A DNA stretch of 64,000 nt, taken from Heterobasidion occidentale (lineage: Eukaryota; Basidiomycota; Agaricomycetes; Russulales; Bondarzewiaceae). This document shows positions 45,202 to 57,400 of the stretch, piece after piece. Positions within the stretch are counted from its first letter, which is position 1. Each line of letters begins with the position of its first letter. The stretch spans positions 620,001 through 684,000 of the forward strand of contig JBCAQO010000002.1 of assembly GCA_039111635.1 (NCBI GenBank), read 5' to 3'. The notes beneath the pieces are model-generated. The model was not told the origin of the DNA. It was given only the letters and a program-made list of their open reading frames with translations, and did not search any database. The position numbers and the translations under genes were made by a program.

Positions 45202-47624
45202 TTACGAAGACGCAGTGAGAGTTGCGAGTTCTTTCTTGATCTCTGCCTCGCTCTCGATCTTTTTGAGCTGGGTCGCTTCGAGTCGATCGCCCTTCTGCGC
45301 CTTCTCCTTGAGCTCCTCGATAGCTTTCAGCTGAACGAAACAAAGAAAAGGCATCAGTCTGCGAAAGAAATTTGATCGGGACCACATGGCACAAACCTTC
45401 TTATTCAGATTCCTGATCTTCTTATGGACCGGGTCCAATGCGGCGCTGTCCGCACCAGGAGTAGGTGGGACAGGCGTCTCCTCCACCACCGCAACAGGCA
45501 CTTGTAACGTGCGCCCATTGGCGTTCGCCTCTCCAGGAGACGTAGCCTCGGCACCGTTCTTCGCCCCTTCCCGCGCGGCCGCTTCCTTCGCCGCCCCCTT
45601 CAGTCCTTTCCGCTTCCGCCTCTTGTCTGTGTCAGGACCAGGCGAGGGCGACGCTGGCGCTCCGGGAACATGCCTCCGGCCGTTCGCGTGCGGGGCGGAA
45701 CTACGCCCGGGGCGGTTGGGGGTGGCGGCGCCGCTGCCGTTCGGCGTGCGTCCCGGCGACCCATTCTCGTCTTCTCGTTTGTAGACTAGAGACGCAACTT
45801 GCCCTCGGAGGCCAGGCGGGCGGTATGCTCCGGCCGCCTTCGATGGCGTCGGCTTGGCCACTGCAGCGTGCGCAATTGCATTGGCGGAAGGGGCTGGCGC
45901 AGGGGGAATGGCTTGGGGGAACTGAGGAGCGATGTCGACAGGAGTGGGCCGCCAGTTCGCCTGGTACAGTTCATCGCACGTCTGTACGTGTATGAGCTGT
46001 CCGAGGATGTACCAGACCTTGATCCCATTATCGACACGTAACCGCGGGCTGAGCGTCGCAGTGAGGAGGAACTTGCCATCCGGGGACCACTCGCAGTAGG
46101 ATGTGTTCGACGCATCAATGGTAGAGAGTTTCGTGAGCGAACGACGGTCAAAGATGTCGCATGTGCCGGCAAGGTTTCCAAAGCCGGCGAGAGCGATGAG
46201 ACGAGAGTGGGGGTTGAAGGAGATGAAGTTGTAGAAAGAGCTACCGAAATCATGCAGCGTTCGGACACGTTGATCAAACAGCATAGCCTTTGCTGGCATG
46301 ACTGGACACACATGGCTGAGTTCCGAGAGAGAACAAAAATGGGGTGAAGTACTTACATCCGTAAACCACACCAAACTCTTTTGAGTTCGGACTCCATGCA
46401 AAATCGTGAATTGGACCTTCTTTGTCAAGGGATACTCTGCAGTCGAATTTGCCAGCAGCACTGAGCAAGTACAATCCCGTCTGCCCGTAGTAACTCTTGT
46501 TGGTGTTGTCCACGTCAGTATGTGTGAGGACGAGAACGAAAGTTCCGAGCGTGTTCCACTTGATCTGGCACTTTTCCGCCTTGAAAAAGTTCTTTTGGCA
46601 AGTTGGTGGGGCCAAGAGGTCTAGGAGCGAGTAGATTCTGACGCTGGCGGGGGCCCCATTCTTCTCTGGTATGAACACCGCCATCGAAGGGTTCAAACCT
46701 GGACTCAGTGTGACGCTTGCTGCCCCTTCGACCTTCAACTTATCCACAACACCCTGCTCCCAATCCGACGGCCTGAAAACTTGAATCTCCTGCCCAATGA
46801 GTCGGATAGCGTGCGATTCGATGATGTTGTACTGCAGGTCCCAAACCTCCGCGGGCTTCTGAGAGAAGGCGATGAGCTCTTCCCCGGTCGACGTAGAGAA
46901 GATCCGGAGATTTTTGTGTTGAGCGCCGTCCTCAAGTTTGATCGGACGCTCCCAAGTCGAGAGATATGTCCCTCGCGGTGAGAAGTTGAGCTCAATTATG
47001 TTGGGGAAAGAGAGCTCATGGAGCAGAACGGCGCCTTCGGCCTGATAGATTCGTACACTGCGTTTGAATAACGAAACATATACGTCAGATTGAAGCCTTC
47101 TTTTCATCGATAGCGCTAGGGAGAAAATGTGGACTTACCACGTAGGGAGTGCATAGGCAAAGAATCTTCCGTCCGGGCTGTATTGGTACATCCGGGCAGG
47201 AACATCCGGGGTCTCGAATCCATCGACTGGCTCATAGTCTGACGATCCATTGACCAGACCCAATGATTTTTGCGCGCGAACTGTTCGAGAAATAATTAGA
47301 ATGGCATATAACTCGTGAACACAGATTGAAAGGTTGGGCAACGAGCGCAAACGAAAGAGCGGTAGGAGTACACTCCGTCTGGCTGGTGAATAGATACGAG
47401 CGATTAGACGACAGAGGAACGGATGAGTTGACAAGAACAGATCAGCACATGACAGGATCAACAAAACGACGATACATACGAGCATCACCTCAAGACTCTC
47501 CGACAACATACACAAGTCCCCTGTACTCCCTACTGCTCTCAGTTTTGCAGCAGAAGCCCAACCTTCCAGACATGGACGAAACTCAGTACGGACAGGCATA
47601 CTGAGGAGTAATTTGTGATGCCAT
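45202..47624 (-). CDS. Eukaryotic translation initiation factor 2A
   Basis: eIF2A, a cytoplasmic factor able to bring initiator tRNA to the 40S subunit independently of the eIF2 GTPase, used in alternative initiation. Start at 47624 (MASQITPQY), followed by a long first intron region; the next exon reads RAQKSLGLVNGSSDYEP and YQYSPDGRFFAYALPTW. The beta-propeller continues with IIELNFSPRGTYLSTWERP, IHDFAWSPNSKEFGVVYG, NPHSRLIALAGFGNLAG, YCEWSPDGKFLLTATLSPRL and NGIKVWYILG. The C-terminal half has the family's AGAYRPPGLRG motif, a basic stretch (DKRRKRKGLKGAAKEA) and terminal helices ending ELATLTASS (stop 45202). At least five exons, with no frame break seen. Symbol in yeast is YGR054W. Confidence 0.92.
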
Positions 47625-48417
47625 CGTGGCTGTGTGAGGGGTCAAGTGGATATCGGGCGACGAAGGATGAAGCAAATTAATGCCTCAAGTTTCAGGGAGG
47701 GGGGACGGAGGCGGGGGAAGGAAAAAGAGGAACCTAGTGAAAGTTGAAAGGATGCTGGCCTTGTGGCTGTCCGCATAGGCCTGTCGGAAATTTACCGCTA
47801 TGACATGATTAGGTAATCCTGGGCTTGCTCGCATCGTCCGCAAGAGGTCTTCCCCTGCATCATCGATGCTGCATCATTCACGAAATGAATACAGTTGAGC
47901 TCTCAGAACCTCTTTCAAATATGCAATTCACTAGAATCCACTGCTTGAATTACCTCATGGGTGCCCGCCAATTCTCACTTGATATCCGACTTGCTGGTTT
48001 GTCGACGCAATTGTTGGCCTGAGAATACGAACAGGCCCATCGGGCCATCGGTTACCTGTTCAAGATACCAGGGAGCGTTCGATCGTATCCATCACACTGG
48101 CCCTCGCCGTATTCCTTGTTTATGCTCGCGGGCCCTTTTCCTTGGTGATCGCGATGCAAATCATCTCTTCCTAATTGTGAAAGACTGAAGACATTACTTT
48201 TTGCACAGCTCTATCCCTCCACCCGAGAGCATCTCCATGTTGCAGCCTATTCTCCGCGCCGTATGCCTTTTGTTCGGGGATTTAGCCTTTGTTCTCAGAC
48301 CAGGGTTCAGTCGCTATGCGTACCGGGGCCACAGACAACAAGGCGCATCATAGTGTTGTACTCCCGGCGTGAGTATAAATCGGTACTCGTCCACCATCAT
48401 CTATAAACAGCCTCTCA
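47625..48417. other. Divergent intergenic region
   Basis: About 790 bp with no gene. It contains the eIF2A promoter on one side and the TATA box of the plus-strand gene at the other end. Confidence 0.4.
48374..48380 (+). promoter_or_regulatory. TATA box of the gene at 48418
   Basis: TATAAAT, 38 bp before the ATG at 48418; spacing resembles that before the MDR gene at 53035. Confidence 0.5.
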
Positions 48418-49444
48418 ATGGATCCGAAATACTTTCGCACCGGGGGTTTACCTCGGGCATACACAGAGCAACTGTGGATCGAGCAAAGGTTATCTATGGT
48501 TCATTACCTTTCCGACGAATATGAAAACTACCAACGCCGAAGAACCTCACCGGGGAAATCCTACTACGTTGACCGTCACAAAGTTATAGAGCAGTTCATA
48601 CACCCAATGAAGATAATTCGCAATTTTGGCGCCCGAGGGGTGGGTCTCCTCTATTTCGCCCAACTCAGTTGGTTTGACTTATCCCATCGCTCTGATCCTA
48701 GTCTCCATACTTTCGACACCCCCCAAATCCGCCAGCCGCACAATCCTGCTCTTTCCTTCCATACTCGCCGCCACCAAGGCGGGTTAGACGTCGGCCCCCA
48801 CTCGATATCGACAACCCACTCGAGGACACCGACGTCTACCCTCCCATCTATTTCACAAAATCAGGGACAACCCAACCTGGGATTCCTATAGCCGATCTAT
48901 TGGGTGATAGGCCATGTCACTGGATGCAAGGACATGCCGATCTACCCTTCAAACGGATTCCTGGCGACAGAATCCTCCTCGACTTCCACGTAAGCCCGCT
49001 CCTTGTTCTATGTACGTCAACTGATAGCCCTTTCAAGTGGCCTAGGTTCCAGACATGTACAAAGTATATTCACACGACCTATTGGCCGTATCGAAACAAA
49101 TACAGAAAAGGGCCCGAACTTCATCTCAGACGCTCAACCCTTGCGAAGCTCGTGGCACAATACATAGCATCGTTGATCGAAGTCTTTGCGGTGAGTATGC
49201 TCATCTCGTCAAACCAGTCTCTGCCAATACTGAATCTGTGCCTTCGGCGTGTGCTCAGAACGATGGCGGTGTACACCTAGGGACAGCCTACAGGGAAGGT
49301 GCTACTGCCGATGACTTGCTGCTAGTTTCCCTCGAGCCCAAGCTGCGTGTCCGAGATCAGCAGATTGTATGGCACGCGAACTTGGATATGTGGTCTCCAC
49401 CTGGCCCAAGACGGCTCAGTCCAATATGTTTGAATATCCCATGA
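48418..49444 (+). CDS. Agaricomycete-specific hypothetical protein
   Basis: Four-exon gene of about 250 residues with clean splice sites: donors GTGGGT, GTAAGC and GTGAGT with matching acceptors (about 48704, 49038, 49260), all in phase 0. Start at 48418 (MDPKYFRTGGLPRAYTEQLW). Later segments: DTDVYPPIYFTKSGTTQPGI, DLLGDRPCHWMQGHADLPFK, RIPGDRILLDFH, then WPRF ... and RRSTLAKLVAQYIASLIEVF, stop at 49444. The WP(G/R)-Y/F ... T-LAK pattern recurs in small uncharacterised proteins of mushroom genomes; I know of no function. No signal peptide or membrane segment. The frame is intact, in contrast to several neighbours. Confidence 0.7.
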
Positions 49445-50218
49445 GTGATCCGGTGCCTATGTTCATAGGTGTACATTCCATATATCTCTCTATATAATCC
49501 ACTAGTACCTCCATCCCGTATCCTTATGTCTAATTTTGCTCCTGAATTCAAACGACCAGTTTCTTCGCGTCTGGGCAGCGTCGGCCCTGATGACAGACCC
49601 CGGATACCTCTCATCGGTCAGAACTATGCTCCGAACGCTCAGATGTCAGTGAAGAATGCAGCCACAGCATCAGCGGAGACATTGCAATGCAGGGGATGTC
49701 GCTCATCCAAATGAAACCATCTTATATCTGTACGCACTTCTCCATGTCATACTGCCCTACTGCCAAATAAGGAGTGCGCAACCGATCCGTTCGTTGTCAT
49801 GTTCTACAGGTGAGCCAAGCCTTCCGACTTTTGACTATTTTGACAACACAGAGATATCGAGTGGCGTGTGGTAAATCACAAGCACCGATCAATTCAGTAT
49901 ACAGCGACTGCTGATACGCTGATGCGTACCGCGCTGCTAGCGGTGGCACCACCGACAGCTGATAATGACATTCGAAGACACTGGCGTCATCGTGGCCTGT
50001 CAGGGCGCTGGCGAAGCTACGATATTGATGTGGCGCAATTCAAAGAGCACAGGACCCAGCGCTCGATCAGCGTGCTTGCTCCTCGCTCTGCATGTCGTGA
50101 CCCCCGGGCGTCCTGTGTTCGAGTTTGCGCTATGTTTCAGAAGGTCAGCGGAGTCACCTTATAAATATGACAGCTACAGGGGGTACTGACTGCAGATTCT
50201 TCTCCTGTCTCGTTTCCC
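49445..50218. other. Upstream region of DUF6593 gene 1 (part of tandem duplication)
   Basis: Weakly matches 51080-51650 (for example around CCCCGGATA(T/C)C and TTGTCAT(G/A)TTCT), so the upstream DNA was duplicated together with the gene. No separate gene is supported. Confidence 0.45.
50159..50168 (+). promoter_or_regulatory. TATA box of DUF6593 gene 1
   Basis: AGTCACCTTATAAATA, with the TATA core about 55 bp before the ATG at 50219. The block AGTCACCTTATAA recurs before gene 2. Confidence 0.55.
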
Positions 50219-50936
50219 ATGAAGCTCTCACTCTCTAGAAACTCGCCTACGAACAGTGTGCTTCGGAACGAAGATGGGACGCCCCTCTATCGAGTGGAAA
50301 CACCATGGAAATTGGTGGACAAGATCAGCACCATCACACGCTTTGTGTCCAATTCTGAGACAGCGCACGTCGAATCCATAGCCCCCGTTCGCAGTGACAA
50401 CGAGTCAGACACGGATATCCTTCTTATGGGGTTGGAGGAGCAGGAAGTCGCGCAGATTCACTGGCATAGGGTTGGGGAGACTATGCTCAAACTTGGCGAC
50501 CGTTTTGTCTCTGTCGGGACATACATGCCCCGAATGGGTCTTTCTGCATTGTAAGGACGCCCTCATCCGAAACATGGGTTCCATTTCATCTCAACTCCTT
50601 TTCTTGAATTACACAGGAGACGCAGGAAACGAAACTTCACTGCCTCGGACGGCCGTTCGTATAGGTGGACGATGGAACCTTTGACCTCTTCCGTGAGTTA
50701 TGACTTCGGTGATCCTATTGACGAAAGGTACTTAGCAAGGTTGGCAGTTGGCGCTCAATGATGAAAACAGGACTCGAGTCGCTCGTTATCATCATCGCTC
50801 ATTTGGCATCGTTGGACAGAGCCACAAGTCATATCTCGAAATTTATCCGGAAGGCGAGCCTATTGTCGATGAAATAGTCATCACATTCATATACGTTGAG
50901 ATAATGAGAAGGAAGGAAAATGGGGAGCGTCTATGA
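50219..50936 (+). CDS. DUF6593 domain protein 1
   Basis: Small soluble protein of the basidiomycete DUF6593 family; function unknown. Three exons: MKLSLSRNSPTNSVLRNEDG, PLYRVETPWKLVDKISTITR and EVAQIHWHRVGETMLKLGDR, with donor GTAAGG at 50553; then RNFTASDGRSYRWTM with donor GTGAGT at about 50693; then LALNDENRTRVARYHHRSFG and LEIYPEGEPIVDEIVITFIY, stop 50934-50936. The PLYRVETP and IxWH motifs and the final beta-strand followed by a charged tail are characteristic. All splice phases agree. Paralogue of the next gene; head-to-tail. Confidence 0.8.
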
Positions 50937-51587
50937 GGTGATGGATGTTAACACTCTGGTCTCATACACAATTATAATTTACTATAGAATCTTCACCATA
51001 ATAATTATGCTACAGTAATACAGTAGTTCTGCAGAAGCCTTACCATGATTATCCTTACAGTATGCTTGGACCAGAGTTGGATAGCGCAAATGGTGGACCC
51101 CGGATATCCCTAATCACGGCCGGTCACATTGGTCACCAATTTGATCTTCTAAACCCAAGTTCCGCATGCGTCACTATATCGCTTTCTGACGCTCAAAAGG
51201 AGAGCGTAATTGAGTCGTCCATTGTCATATTCTTCAGGTGAGCAAGGTCTGCCGACTTTGACTGGTTTGACAAGCATAGCACGATTGAGTGGTGTTTTTT
51301 GTGGATCATAAGGACTGATCATTTCAGTGTACTGTAACCGCTGGTGAATACCACACGGCTGACAGCGACATCACTCATACACGGGCTGCCCGATAATGTC
51401 AATTGACGATACTTTCTAAACGCCGTCACCTCTGCAAGCGCTCCGATACCGATGCGGCGCGCTTCGAAGAACACAAAATGTGGTGCTCGATCAGCGTTTT
51501 CGCTCCTCACTCCGCATGCTGTGACCCCAGGGCGTCCTGTGTTCGATTTCGCGCCATGTTTCAAATGTTCAGATGGAGTCGAGTCAC

Positions 51588-51597
51588 CTTATAAGTA
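51588..51597 (+). promoter_or_regulatory. TATA box of DUF6593 gene 2
   Basis: AGTCACCTTATAAGTA, about 60 bp before the ATG at 51651; same block as in unit 1. Confidence 0.5.
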
Positions 51598-51650
51598 GAG
51601 AGGGAGCTGCAAAAGGTACTGACCGCTGACCCATCCCCTTTGTCTTCCCT

Positions 51651-52372
51651 ATGCAACTCACACTCTCTCGAAACTCGCCCACCAACAGTGTCTACCGCAA
51701 TCAAGATGGTATGCCCCTCTATCGAGTGGAAACGCCGTTCAAATTAGTGGGCAAGACCAGCACAATCGCGCGCTTCGTGTCCAACTCCGGGACAACGCAT
51801 GACGAACCCGTAGCCCACGTTCGCAGTGACAACGATTCAGATACGGACATCCATCTTATGCGGTTGGAGGAGAAGGAAGTCGCGCAGATTCATTGGCATA
51901 GGTTCGGGAAGACCACGTTCAAATTTGGCGATCACACTGTCTCGGTGGGAACATATATGCCCTATACAAATTTGCTGGCCTGGTGACGACATTGGTTCTG
52001 AACGTTGTGTTCCATCCCATCCTAACTTCCGTTTCTGGATTATACAGGAAACGAGATTTCACCGCCTCGGACGGCCGTTCGTATCAGTGGACGTTGGGAA
52101 ACGATACCTCTTCCGTGAGCCGCGCATTTCTCAGGTTTCTATCGACGAATCGTAGGCGCTCAGAAAATTGATAGTTGACGCTCAATGATGAAAGCAAGAC
52201 TCCGATTGCTCGATTCCATCACCGTTCATATGGCATTATTGGGAAGGCTCACAAGGCATCCCTCGAAATCTATCCGGAGGGCGAGGCGATCGTCGATGAA
52301 ATCATCACCACATTCGTATACGTCGAGACGCGGAGAGATGAACGAGAAAAGGCAGCGATGAGTGGCGCCTGA
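51651..52372 (+). CDS. DUF6593 domain protein 2
   Basis: Tandem paralogue of the gene at 50219 with identical intron positions (donors GTGACG at 51985 and GTGAGC at about 52114). Exons read SRNSPTNSVYRNQDG, PLYRVETPFKLVGKTSTIAR and EVAQIHWHRFGKTTFKFGDH; then RDFTASDGRSYQWTLGND; then TLNDESKTPIARFHHRSYG and LEIYPEGEAIVDEIITTFVY, with a longer charged tail ending AAMSGA (stop 52372). Frame intact. Differences from copy 1 are spread over the whole protein, consistent with an old duplication and both copies kept under constraint. Confidence 0.8.
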
Positions 52373-53034
52373 CCAAACCTCCCCGTCGTCCGACTGTTAT
52401 CGTGGACAGTCCACACTATCCCCCCCTCTTCTCCTCTTCTACGAGTTCTTGATTCTCGTGTTTTTGGTAGCTGCATTCTGTTGCGATCGCCAGGTGAAGA
52501 GCTCGCATATAGCTGCACATATCCAACACTACACGGCTAAGACATCATAATCTGTTACATGCCATGTGTCAGACTCGGAGATCTAAATTTACAGACGTCT
52601 ATATTTACGGATACCACTCTGGCAAGATGCTCAGTAAGATAGGTATGACCATGTAAGTTCCTCGAAGGCGTGCTTGCTTGATAATTTCACCCAGGTAAGT
52701 TGGTACGACCCGTTCTCAGGCCTTTGCTCAATCTATGAGGCTACTAAGTAGGCACTATCCTGTTTCTCACCTTTGCAGAATCTTAGCACTGACATTGGTT
52801 ATTTTCCATTCTAGTCGGCCTTAAAGAGGGCTTAAAACCGACAAGTGTTGGCGTCATCGACAATGCTTGATGAGTCCACTTCTAGGCTCCGTTTCTCCGT
52901 CCATGATCAGGCGATAAGTCATGGATGTGGATGGCTTGCTAATACACCTTCTAGGACCCTAGAGGTGAGTAAGCCGTAGAGATACGTATAAATAAGGTTG
53001 CTCATGGCCCTCAACATCAATCGCTGACCATCCA
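52373..53034. other. Intergenic; promoter of the MDR gene at its right end
   Basis: No gene seen in 660 bp. TATAAATA at 52987-52994 lies 41 bp before the next ATG. Confidence 0.45.
52987..52994 (+). promoter_or_regulatory. TATA box of the MDR oxidoreductase gene
   Basis: TATAAATA 41 bp upstream of the ATG at 53035. Confidence 0.55.
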
Positions 53035-54357
53035 ATGACGTCTCAGACTGTCTTCCGCTTGAAAGAAATTACTGGCCCATCTGGCCTGATCAAACTTGAG
53101 GAGCCCATTCCAACCCCTCGAGCCCACGAAGTCCTCGTTCGCATTCATGCCGTTTCACTGAACTATCGGGATCACGTCATTGCTATCGGCGCCTATCCTG
53201 TAGGAACGAAGAAAGATGTGGTACCTTTCAGTGATATGGCCGGAGAGGTCGTGGCTCTCGGTGAAGATACCCGTGACTTCAAGATAGGTGACAGAGTAAC
53301 AGCCAATTTCGATCTGTTTCACTATTATGGTCGCAAGTCAAGCCCCGACGGTGATTGCATGCATCCTATCTATATCCGGCTCTCGCTAAGCAAAATAACT
53401 CATGCGCAGGGGCGCTTGGTGCGCCTATTGATGGCGTTCTGCAAGAATACCGCGTTTTCAACGAGACGAGTCTCCTTCATATCCCTTCTCATTTAAGCTA
53501 TGAAGAGGCGTCTTGCTGGCCTTGCGCCGGTGTCACTGCATGGAATGCATTGTTTGGAGGAATCCCTCTCATTCCTGGACAAACTGTCTTATTCCAGGGG
53601 ACAGGCGGAGTCTCGATTTCAGGTTTGATTCTGGCTCATGCCGCCGGTGCAAGGGTACGTCTGTTAATCCCAAGCTTGGGTCTACACAAGTTCGCAACGA
53701 CTGATAACACCTGGCTCTCTCAAATAGACCATCGTAACTTCCTCTTCAGATGAAAAACTCGAGGTGATCTATGAAATATCTGTCCATCTCACCGCAGGGT
53801 TAACCATCACTCTTAGCTTGCGACGAAGTTGGGGGCCACACATGTGGTCAACTATAAGAAGCGCCCAGACTGGGAGAAAGTGGTCCTGGAGGTACGAGAA
53901 GTCTTGCCATCTTGATCGCGTTTTCTGACTGTAGTCTCTTGTAGTTGACCAACGGCGTCGGGGTAGACTTCATCTTCGACAATGTGGGAATAACTGAAAT
54001 CGACAAATGCTTCACCTGCGTGGCGAAAGGTGGTGTCATCACGGCTATTGGGTTCCTCGGTGGTCTGCAGCAGGGTAATTACCCTAATGTCTCCATGCTT
54101 GCTATTATCAAAGCAGCTACACTCAGGTCAGTATTCAGTGCGTTAACGAATGATCACTGGTTGACAGGATTATGTATAGGGGAGTCAACGTGGGCTCTAA
54201 GCAATTGCATCACGATCTGTTGCGCTTCATCGAGGTCAAGCAGCTAAGGCCTTACATCGACAAGGTGTTCTCATTTGAGGAGGCACCCTCTGCTCTGGAG
54301 TATCTGGCTAGTGGAGGACACTTTGGAAAGATTGTGGTCCGTGTTTCTCGTCAGTAG
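53035..54357 (+). CDS. Zinc-independent MDR (quinone reductase/alcohol dehydrogenase-like) oxidoreductase
   Basis: NAD(P)H-dependent medium-chain reductase of about 345 residues; substrate unknown. Start at 53035 (MTSQTVFRLKEI). The GroES-like part has VLVRIHAVSLNYRDH, DMAGEVVALGE and DFKIGDRVTANF; the Rossmann part has CAGVTAWNALFGG, TVLFQGTGGVSISGLILAHA (nucleotide loop), then GATHVVNYKKRPDW, VDFIFDNVG, VITAIGFLGG and FEEAPSALEYLASGGHFGK; stop 54357. The structural-zinc Cys cluster and catalytic-zinc ligands of true ADHs are absent. Six introns all fit in phase (for example donors GTACGT at 53656 and GTACGA at 53892, acceptor TTGTAG at 53945). The frame is fully intact. No neighbour suggests a pathway. 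Confidence 0.88.
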
Positions 54358-54497
54358 CTCTTCGCTGAGGTGACTAGAATACTCTTGCTGTGTGTACGAG
54401 AAAGAATCGCGTTGCGGAATACGAAGACTATGTTTCAGGATTATATTCGAGTATGATTTACATCATGAATGAAGACTATGAAACCTATAGGATATTC

Positions 54498-57400
54498 TCA
54501 TAATCCAGTGAAAAGGAATTGACTGTATAGCCAGGCAGTTCGTATCTTGACAGAACCTGGGCCCATCTTGGCCTCAAGAGCATCGAGGGCGTCCTCATCA
54601 CCATCCACCAAAAGCTTGTCCTCGTGGGAACCCCATGAACTTGGGCTCATCGGGGCACGCGGAGGAGGCCCAGGTAGAAAATCTGCCTGCTCTCCATAAT
54701 CTTCGTCTGACTCTACGACGACTTCTTCATCTGATTCATCGACGTCAACAGTGTCGGTAGCGTCTTTCTCTGGTTCCTCGGGGGCTGATACTTGCGGAAC
54801 ATCCTCCTCAACGACATCTTCTTCATCCAAGGCATCTTCTTCAGCTACGGCATCCTCGCTGATAATTGCTCCCTCACCCAACGATTCATCGTCGACGTCG
54901 CCTGTGTCGTTCATCTGCTCCTCAGGGCCACCTTGCTCCAGCTCCGCGGGATCTGGGTCTTCCGGTAAGCCTTTCTCAACAAGCGAGTCTTCGTCCATAG
55001 CATCCTCGTCGATTCCGCCTGTCTCCTCCATCCATTCTCCAGGATTGATCGCCCCCTCCACGGCAACCTCACCTTGGCCTGTGTCCTCACTGATTATGCG
55101 CTCTTTCTCGGCGATGTCGACCTCATCCTCATCTTCATTCTCGCCCTCGCCCTCATCGCCCTCGCTCCCGTCCTCGCCCTCGCCCCCATCCTCGCCCCCA
55201 TCCTCGCCCCCATCCTCGCCCCCATCCTCGCCCCATCCTCGCCCCCATCCTCAACTGCCGGCACAGCTTCAATATCTTCTTCATTGAGATACATATCCTC
55301 GTCATCGAATTCATCCCCCTCGTCATCCCGCGGTTGAGTGAACGACTGCTTCTGAGGGCTGTCTTCGACACGCTTACTGCCTCCATGGCTCGCCCTTCGT
55401 CCCTCCCGCTTTTTCGCCTCGTCCACTCTTCCTTGTCGCTCAAGACGTACAAACTGAGCTGCGCGGGTATGTAGAGCTGGCGTCATGTGCTCTGGGATTG
55501 CGGCTGCAGGAGACGGGATGTATTTCAGGCCGTTAGATGCTTGGATCAGTTGCTTTGGCGAACGAGGTGCCGTAGGCACTGTAGATGAACGCGACAGAGA
55601 GACAGCCTCCCCGTGGGGATCATCCCAGTCCTCGTCGCGACCCTCGTCTTCTGAGTCCTCGTCTGACGGTTCGAGCTCAGCACGGGCTTCTTCATATGCA
55701 CGTCTCATGGCTAAATGCATCCGCCGACAGACCTTGTCCGTCTTTTCGAAGCTGTTCGTACGCTCCCAGATATCTCGAACCAGCTTCTCTTGGAGGCCAT
55801 GGTTTTCTGCCATACGCTGCAACACCACTTGCGCTCCAAGCTCCATCGTCAGTCGTCTTTCTGATTCCGGCAACTGCGAGACAGCCGATGCCGACGCTGA
55901 AGAATGCCGTGACGGAGAGATCGGATTGTATTGCCGGCGAGGATATGAGTCCCAGTTATCAGCGTTTGCTGATGTGATGGAGGATGTGCGATGTAAGGTA
56001 TGCTCATGAACGACTTCTGGGAGCGTCGACTGGCGAGAGTTAGACCGAATGGAGGACGGAGGCAATGACTGTCGACGATCATGATCAAGCATATGGCTTC
56101 GCAGGTGTCTGGTAGCAGAGAGAAGATCAAGGTGAGGAACCTCCTCGGGAAAACCAGCCAGTGTCCGCCGCCGGGAATTTCGCGCGTCCTCTGCTACCCC
56201 AGTGGGGATCGCATGGACAGGCTTCGGCTTGTTCTGGAATAATTTGCGTCGAGGGTCAGTTGTACGAGACATCGGAAATCTGAAAGCGGGAGCAGGCGAC
56301 CCCCTGAGGAGAGCTAGTGAATCCAACGGCTTCAAGTCGGGAGCTACTAGTATGGGATGTCCAGAACGTGTAGAATCAAGTGGGCGTTTTGATCTTCCAG
56401 GAGTCAATTGGACTCTGGAGGAAGTTGCAACGGCATTCGGCTGAGCGATAGATCTACGTTGGTCCGAACCGCTAGTCAAAGGCAAGGATTTAACCGGAGA
56501 CATCGATTTAGGATTGTGCTGCAGTGGGAGATGGGCTGCAGAGCCTTGTGGGACTGTGTCGGTTTGATCCGGGAGAGACGGTGGCTGCACCAAGGCAGCA
56601 TTATTGGATTGCAGGGTTGTCTTAGGAGGCAAGGGCGTAGGTGATCCCTGTGAGTGGTCTGGGCCGTCATCAAACATCGGATGTGGGGCAGGTACGGATG
56701 GGATGGTTTCTCGAAGCTCCCTTGATGTTTGGGTGGGTTTGTCTTTCGGTTTGTAGCGCCTCGTTTGGGCGGCCAGACGGTCTTGGTAACGTCGTCCTCC
56801 ACCCCACTTTGTCGTCGACCACTAGGTGAAAGCCTCGAGTCGCCGTTGATACTGGTGTAAGCGCTCACATACGGCCCTTGTTCGAATACAGGCGGCGCGC
56901 GCTGTTTTTGAGGAGTAGTGGGAACAGGGCGAGTCGAAGTCAAGTCAGGCTGAGGAGAAGGTGGCAAGGATGTGAAGATATCGTCGTCACAGCTTGAATC
57001 GCTTTTCGTCGCTTGGGTGCCCTCTGGGGAGAAGGTAATATTGGAAGCAGATGCACGTGTGGAGACGGGCTAGGCAGTGATGTCATGTCCATGCGTCGTG
57101 GTTCCGGAGGAATATCTGTGGTACCATGATCTCCGCCTTCCGCAACAGTATCAAGGCCATCGATTTTCGGAGTGGGCCTCGCATGATCTACTTGGGGACG
57201 CTGCTGGAGGGGAGTTGTGAGGTCGTAGATTGTATCCTTTGCTGAGGCTGAGGGAGGATTGCGTCCACTGGGCGTTTGAGCGGCAGATCGTGGTACTGTC
57301 GAGGACCCAGCAGCCCGCGGCGTGGCACCTCCTGTTCTAGTGGGAGAGTGGATGGTGCGTGACGCTGCGGCCTTCGTAGGCGGTGATCCATGTCCGACGG

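Larger units (their letters stand above)
49590..50940. repeat. DUF6593 tandem duplication, unit 1
   Basis: Aligns with about 51080-52372; the period is about 1.43 kb. Genes and promoters are both included. Divergence is moderate; edges are approximate. Confidence 0.65.
51080..52372. repeat. DUF6593 tandem duplication, unit 2
   Basis: Partner of 49590-50940. The leading 140 bp (50937-51079) between the units is AT-rich and not shared. Confidence 0.65.

Noticed and set aside
54751..55287. 178-codon Ser/Pro-rich plus-strand ORF
   Set aside because: Antisense shadow of the acidic tail of the Rap1-like gene.
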